From: Rhyzopertha dominica
Lineage: Eukaryota; Arthropoda; Insecta; Coleoptera; Bostrichidae
Direction of reading: 5' to 3'
Assembly (NCBI GenBank): GCA_025024175.1
Contig: QCXZ01000003.1
Location: forward strand, 2,356,001 to 2,420,000
Length of the DNA stretch: 64,000 bases
The translations under genes were made by a program, and so were the position numbers. Below the pieces are notes generated by a model. That model did not search any database. It was not told the origin of the DNA and saw only the letters and a list, made by a program, of their open reading frames with translations. Of the stretch, positions 58,456-64,000 are shown piece after piece. The first letter of the stretch is position 1; the number at the start of each line of letters is the position of its first letter.

Positions 58456-61400
58456 ATGGATGATTTATTGGATATCGAAAAATTAAATGCATTTTTACAT
58501 TCTGAAGCAAATTCAGAGCAAGAGGTTAGTATTCACTGTATTTGTTTTATGGTCACAGCTACATTTCGTCTCTTAATTTATAGAATCCTCTCACTGAGTT
58601 CGAAAACTTCATTGAAGATGATAGTGAAGAAGATGGAGAACCGGTTTGTTACACCTACAATTTGTTTGTGCATCTGTTAAACTCTATAATTTCAGAGTGA
58701 AGATGAAATTTCCAAGGAAATCCAAAATGACCTTAAGGCAGCTGAAGAAAGACACGTCAAAGAGAGACTTCATAACATAGCGGAAGCCTGTTCAGATGCT
58801 CCTACATGTGTCAAAACTTTGTTGCCATCATTAAACGAAGAAGAACAGGAAATAATTAACTCGTGCCAAGACGCACAACTGAAGGAGCTCATGATCTTGA
58901 ACCGTACACAAAATGTGCAGTGCATCAAAACCTTAAACAAAATAATCGAAGCACTGAATACAACACGCAGGTTGATTTGGCATGAAAAACGTAGATTGAA
59001 AAAGACCGAAAAGTTGTGGAAGACATCCACATGGAAGTTGGGACATCCGTATTTTAAAACCACAGATTCCTTTGCTTGTCCTATTAACATGGACGTTAAG
59101 CGTAAGAGGAGCAACAATGAGTTGATGAAGTTTAAGAGCCCCGTTAGGTGGACAGATGCAGACAAAGAGGAACTAAAGAAACAAGTTGAGCTGGAATATT
59201 TGAGGATAAGTGAAGTCAATACAATCAAACAGATTGCTTTGCTGAGAAAACAAGAGAGGACTTCTGCAGATTATGAGGAGAAGTCGAGAATTGAAAGAAA
59301 CATCGAGGAGTTAGAAAATGAATTGAGTAGTTGTGCAGACCAAAAACATATGCAACCTGCAGTGGACTGTGAAGGCTTTGACTGGGATAGGATATCACAA
59401 AATTTAAACAGTAAGTAGTTATCTTAAGATAGAGAAAGGAAACTGACCCAATAACGGTTGTTTATGTTGGTCCCTGAGCTATTTTCGGCTGAATTATCAG
59501 TTTAGGTGGTTTTTTTTTGGCGTTTATGACATTGGCTACATTTGCATATGTTTTAAAGGTTTTCTTCTGGTTTTCTGTAGTTTTATTTAGCTTTTCTTCA
59601 AGTGTCTGTCATATAATTAAATTAAATGTATGTTTTATTTATTACAGGTAAACATGCCGCTGTAGAATGTGAAGCTTTTTGGAAAATGTTTTTAAATCCA
59701 TCCATAAATAAATCCAGCTGGTCGGAACCTGAAGATTCTCAGATTAAAGAGCTAGTAGAAAAGTATCAGTACCAAAACTGGGATGCTATCGCATCGGAGT
59801 TGAACACAAGACGTTCTGCATTTTCGGTCTGCGTTCATTATTATTCCAAGCTCAGTAATAAATTCTTAAGGGAGCGATTTTGCCCGGAAGAAGACGAACA
59901 CTTGTTAGAAGTAATAGAATCGTGCCGAGTGGGTTCGTATATATCATGGCCGAAAGTTGCACAGCACTTTCAAAATCGCAGCAAGCAACAGTTGTACCAC
60001 AGATACAAATATTACCTGTCGGTTAGCAAGGAAACGATAAAGACCAGATTCTCGGTGGAAGAGGACGCCTTGATCTTGTGTCTGGTCCATCGTTTTGGTA
60101 AAAACTTCTCGAAAATATCAAACCTTATGCCGACGCGCTCGTTGATGCAAATAAAAAATCGCTACACCTGTTACCTAGAAAATCTGTTGCTGTACCGAGG
60201 TCCGTGGAGAGAAGAGGAAGACAGAAAAATATTGAGGTACGCCGTTGAACATGGTGTGGGAAATTGGGGCAGACTGTCGAAAATTCTCAACCGTTCACGT
60301 GGAAATATCCGTCACAGATTTTACGTTCTGCGGAGATGGCTCCGCAACAACCCCGGACAGGAATTGNTCAACGTACCACGTAAAAGAACCCACGAGAAAT
60401 TTTNTATCCTACANCAGGAGCACACTAAGTATTTGTTCGAGAAATTTAAGAANAGAAANAAGATACCCACNTTGCAGATGTTGACTGCAGAGCTNGGAAN
60501 CCGTTTAAGGAGTTGGAAACGGGTGACCGACGTCGACAGAACACACGGGCAACTGATTGACTTTTTTAAAAGTTCTTATAAAATGCCGATCAAGAAAGAC
60601 ACCGCGATCACAGACTCTAAGCACACGGCAAAGTTGATTTACGANNTGACTCAACTCTTGGCAGCCAACTTGGAAATTCCCCCCGAGGAACAGTTGAAAA
60701 ATGATTCAAATTTAGATGAAGTTGATCTGGAATTGTTGAAGCATATGAGAGGTTTCCAGGAATGCCGCAGCTCGAACAGTAACATCCAGTTTTTAGTCCC
60801 TCCGAACCTCAGCACTATAATCGGTTTGAGGAGTCTTATTTTCCGAAATTCCATCGAGAAGGAACCACCTATTATTGAAGTGGATGATGATGGGGGTAAC
60901 GAACAAGAATGCAAGCTTTTCGAACAGCGACTGTTTTCCCTGTTTCATTGGCCCTCGATTTTATCTCTGCACCCTCCCCCAAATACTCCGGCCAACAAAC
61001 AGTTGATTATAGAAAAGCCGAAACGTTCAGTAGGCCGGCCTCCCGGCTTCGTCAAGAAGAACATGAGCAAGATAGAGCTCATGGCGTGCATGAAGCGAAA
61101 AAATCAACAGCCCGACATGGAGCAAGGACCCGAGTTTCCTGTGCCTAAGACACCCACAATCAAAGTGAGGACTTTCGCCAATGTCAGTAATCTGCCCACG
61201 AGAGAAAGTTTGTCACGTAAATGCAAAGATAAGAGAGAAGACTTGGTTCAACCTTCCACTTCTAGCGTTAATACGGAGGTTTATCGGATTACAGATGACG
61301 GAACACAAGTCGTACCAGTTATTCCAAACCCTCAGCCAAAAAAAGTCGTACCTGTTAAAACGAATTACACGAGACCGGTGATGGTGGATATAACTCATGC

Positions 61401-62103
61401 AGAAATAGACCAAATGTTGGGTATCCGTCGGCCTCCGAAGAGAAAACAAAACGAAGAACAGCCTACGTTCAACAAAGATAAGATATTAAGGGTGTATTCT
61501 GCCAAACGCAGGAACCAAAATATCAAAAATGAGGAAATAAATAACACCGTTATGCCAGAAGTTAAGTATTTGCCCGAACTCAATTTAGAAAATTGCACAG
61601 TAAGTGATTACAAAGTTATGGAAAGCACACGCAATGAAAATGAAAGTAATCAACCAGCAGATATAAAACCAATTGTGCCAAATAGCGATGACAACCAACT
61701 GTTGAAGGTAGTGAAAATAGAAGTTAAAAAACCCCAAGAAGTCAGAAGTGAAGCGACAAATTTGGAGTTCGTAAGCGTCAACAAGTCCAACATGAAAAAG
61801 TTAATGGTAGAAAGACAAGGAACTTCTTTTAATCTAGTCCATAAGGATGGTAAATTTATATCTTTATCACAAGGTGTGAACTTCGATTCCAACAGAAAAA
61901 ATAACGTGAAACCAGTTCGAACTTATACAAGTAAAAGGAAAGTTGAAGAAGAAAATGTAGATAAACAATTGTTTTCCAGAACTATTAGGAATGAGAGTAG
62001 TGAAATTGAATCTTTAAGGAGGGACATTAGTATTTTAGACAGTATTGTAGAATCGGAAGCAAGTTCTTCTAGTTCTAAGGTGTACATCATGGAAATTGAT
62101 TAG
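58456..62103 (+). CDS. SNAPC4 (SNAP190), tandem copy B, full length
   Basis: Exons 58456..58524, 58584..58643, 58696..59410 and 59648..62103 give 1099 residues. Intron positions and phases are the same as in copy A. Myb-type repeats run through the first half of exon 4: WSEPEDSQIKELVEKY; FCPEEDEHLLEVIESCRVGS; FSVEEDALILCLVHRFGKNF; PWREEEDRKILRYAVEHG. Later conserved blocks shared with A are ECKLFEQRLFSLF.WPSIL and PEFPVPKTPTIKV. The final segment of about 190 residues (from IKNEEINNTV to the end, IMEID) exists only here. Several N bases (60367-60646) leave uncertain residues just after the Myb region. Promoter-proximal DNA resembles that of copy A. Confidence 0.9.
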
Positions 62104-62175
62104 GAAATTAGGTTTATTTTTTTTAATTTTGGAAAATATTGAATTCGCATGTTTCAATGTATTAACAATTTTGAT

Positions 62176-62181
62176 AATAAA
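62176..62181 (+). terminator. Poly(A) signal of SNAPC4 copy B
   Basis: AATAAA 73 bp after the stop. Confidence 0.65.
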
Positions 62182-63829
62182 TGATTTTTTAATCGAGTAA
62201 ATGTATTTGAGTACTAGGTTGACCTTTATGTTTTTGTAAAACAGAAAGTAGAAAAAATAAAGAATTTACAATTTCCAAATGTCTTTTTCAACAGAAATCA
62301 CATTAGACAGTTTGTATGCCCAATAAAAAAATCAAAACCATATATTCTTAGCACAAAAATATTAAGATTTAACCAACTTATCTTATTCAAATATTTAGAT
62401 AGATTGGCTACTAGTTGCTTGTAGCACCATCTACAAAACTTCACGCAAGTAAAAATGTCATAACTTTTTTGCTTTTTCCTGTATATACTTTTTTTGGCAG
62501 ATATAAATGCCTCTCCTTTTTCAACTTTGCCCTACCTAACAGAAATGACGGATCAAGGCCAAAGAATATTGTTTTCATTTTTGATTAGTACATCAAAAAT
62601 GTTATAGCTAACTCAAACCTAAGTACCTACTCTGTTTTTCGAGTTTTATTAAAGTTGTTAGAATTTTATATTTATTTATATGTTGTTGTATATGTATGCA
62701 TATGGAGTTTATTTAAAGTTTTTTAACTTGCTTTTTAATTACAATTACATACAAATAAATCAGTTTTTTTTCTGTGCCTATCCACCTATCGTAATCGGAA
62801 CTTCTGGAACATTCAATCGTGTTCTAATTATTTACTCAACCTTATATGTATTACTTACCTTTTATTTTACTCTCTCCAAAAATAACTATCATTTAAATTA
62901 CTTACTTACTTCTAAGTTACATTCGTAAATAAGTATCCAGTTACCTAGGTTACTTTCTATTAAGTAAATATGCAAAGTAACTTAGTTACATTTCAAAAGT
63001 AACTTTCCCAGTTCTGGCTGTTGCTATGCAATGATACAAGATTACCAAATGTTGTATCAATGTTACAGGAAACACTTAATAATATAGAAAATTTTTGGAA
63101 TATTCGATGGAAACCCAAATTTTTATTATGTTTCCTTGATGTTGTAATGATTTAATAAAATATTAATTCTGAAATATCGGTAAACTTCGTTGTTCTTAAA
63201 ATAGTTACATTTTTTATTATACTGAACAAAAATTCTGTTTTACTTGATGGTCAAGATTTCAATGTTAAAGATAATAATTGAAAAACTTAATTCTTCAAAT
63301 ACATAATAAATAGGGTTCAAAAATATTATTTTGGTGGGTTATAACTTTTTAAATGGCCTTATTACCACATAATAGAATAAGGCATGACAAGTGATGAGTT
63401 CAAATCCATGATATATCTTTCATCTGCAAATTGACAAAAATGAATTTCCAATAGTTCTGATAGTGTTTATTTCAATTACACACACTCAAACACTTAAGTT
63501 ACACTACAACTTATTAAAAAAATTTTTCATAAAAGATACTTCTATACTAAACGATCAATTTATAATGAATATGATATTACTATGGTATGGAAATATAACA
63601 AATGGACAAAGAGCAAAAAAATACTCTACTAAGGTAATCTTATAAAGACAATCAAAGAAATTTAAATCAAAAATCGAGACCTGTCAAAAGAAAGTATATA
63701 TCCATACATGTTTGTACAATTAGATATAAAATTACACAACAAACTAAAGTAAATCAGTCATGGTGTAAGTAAATGCAGGTAAAATGCTCGAAACAACAAG
63801 ATCACAATTTGTGCAAATGAAACTGGCAA
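62182..63829. other. Intergenic with a GTTAC/GTAAC-rich patch
   Basis: AT-rich. At 62900..63010 the pentamer GTTAC or its complement occurs at least six times, ending in AAAGTAACTTTCCCAG, which looks like the end of a dispersed repeat. No gene seen. Confidence 0.45.
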
Positions 63830-64000
63830 AACGCTCAACAGCGTATGAGATTCTGGCTGTGCTGACGTAACACGCTCACTTATTACTTGTTGTCGTGATG
63901 ATAGCACAGCCTGCTGTAAATACCGACCACAGCAACAGTGTCGCCTCCAAGTGACTCGTGATGTACCGAATATTGTCGAGGATTTGCTTCAGTACTGGGT
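63830..64000. other. GC-richer window edge, possible truncated exon
   Basis: Base composition rises to roughly half GC against about one third before it. A plus-strand frame is open to the window end from about 63850 (containing DSGCADVTRSLITCC and DVPNIVEDLLQYW). Two minus-strand frames are also long. I cannot decide between them, and no splice signal is convincing. Confidence 0.3.

Overview
The window is nuclear DNA of an insect, most likely a beetle (Coleoptera). Nearly every gene has several exons with GT..AG introns. The intergenic DNA is very AT-rich and full of small repeats carrying a TACAGGGTG-type motif. The conserved genes (Tim13, Tim23, CEP43/FOP, MZT2, NAK/AAK1 kinase, SNAPC4) are animal housekeeping genes. 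The beetle assignment is inference from repeat style and protein flavour. Scattered N bases show an assembly with low-quality spots.

Layout. 0-5 kb: a small secreted-peptide gene, a dead LINE, a three-exon gene of uncertain identity (possibly Sry-alpha-like), and Tim13 divergent from it. 7-9 kb: CEP43 (FOP), minus strand. 9.08-13.69 kb: a complete, young Ty3/Gypsy LTR retrotransposon. Its 248-bp LTRs are identical at every called base, and it has 5-bp target duplications and a tRNA-Trp primer site. 14.8-16.7 kb: MZT2 (minus) head-to-head with Tim23 (plus). 18-21 kb: a mariner remnant, then a four-exon ZSWIM3-like gene derived from a MULE transposase. 22-23.6 kb: a four-helix TMEM179-like membrane protein. 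26-43 kb: a ten-exon NAK/AAK1 kinase gene (1252 aa predicted). Its introns hold LINE pieces, a MITE and a same-strand three-exon gene of unknown function.

44.6-52.7 kb holds the most unusual gene: an intronless 2707-codon reading frame. It contains 21 copies of a CxCxPC-[IM]-x-[KR]-L module separated by Ala/Pro-rich linkers, a coiled coil, nine 15-residue RRRSS repeats, a long acidic tract, a second Cys-rich module and a C-terminal fibronectin III-like domain. I do not recognise it as a named family.

54-62 kb: two tandem copies of SNAPC4 (the Myb-repeat subunit of the snRNA-activating complex) with the same four-exon structure. The upstream copy has lost about 190 C-terminal codons to a nonsense change, and the decayed tail is still readable after its stop. 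Its third intron contains a previously hidden four-exon antisense gene (91 aa) that the other copy lacks room for.

Functional themes are mitochondrial import (Tim13, Tim23), the centrosome/gamma-tubulin system (CEP43, MZT2), clathrin/Numb-linked kinase signalling (NAK) and snRNA transcription (SNAPC4 pair). These look like chance neighbours and not an operon-like system. Exon models were assembled by eye from splice signals, reading phase and protein similarity recalled from memory. No database search was run.
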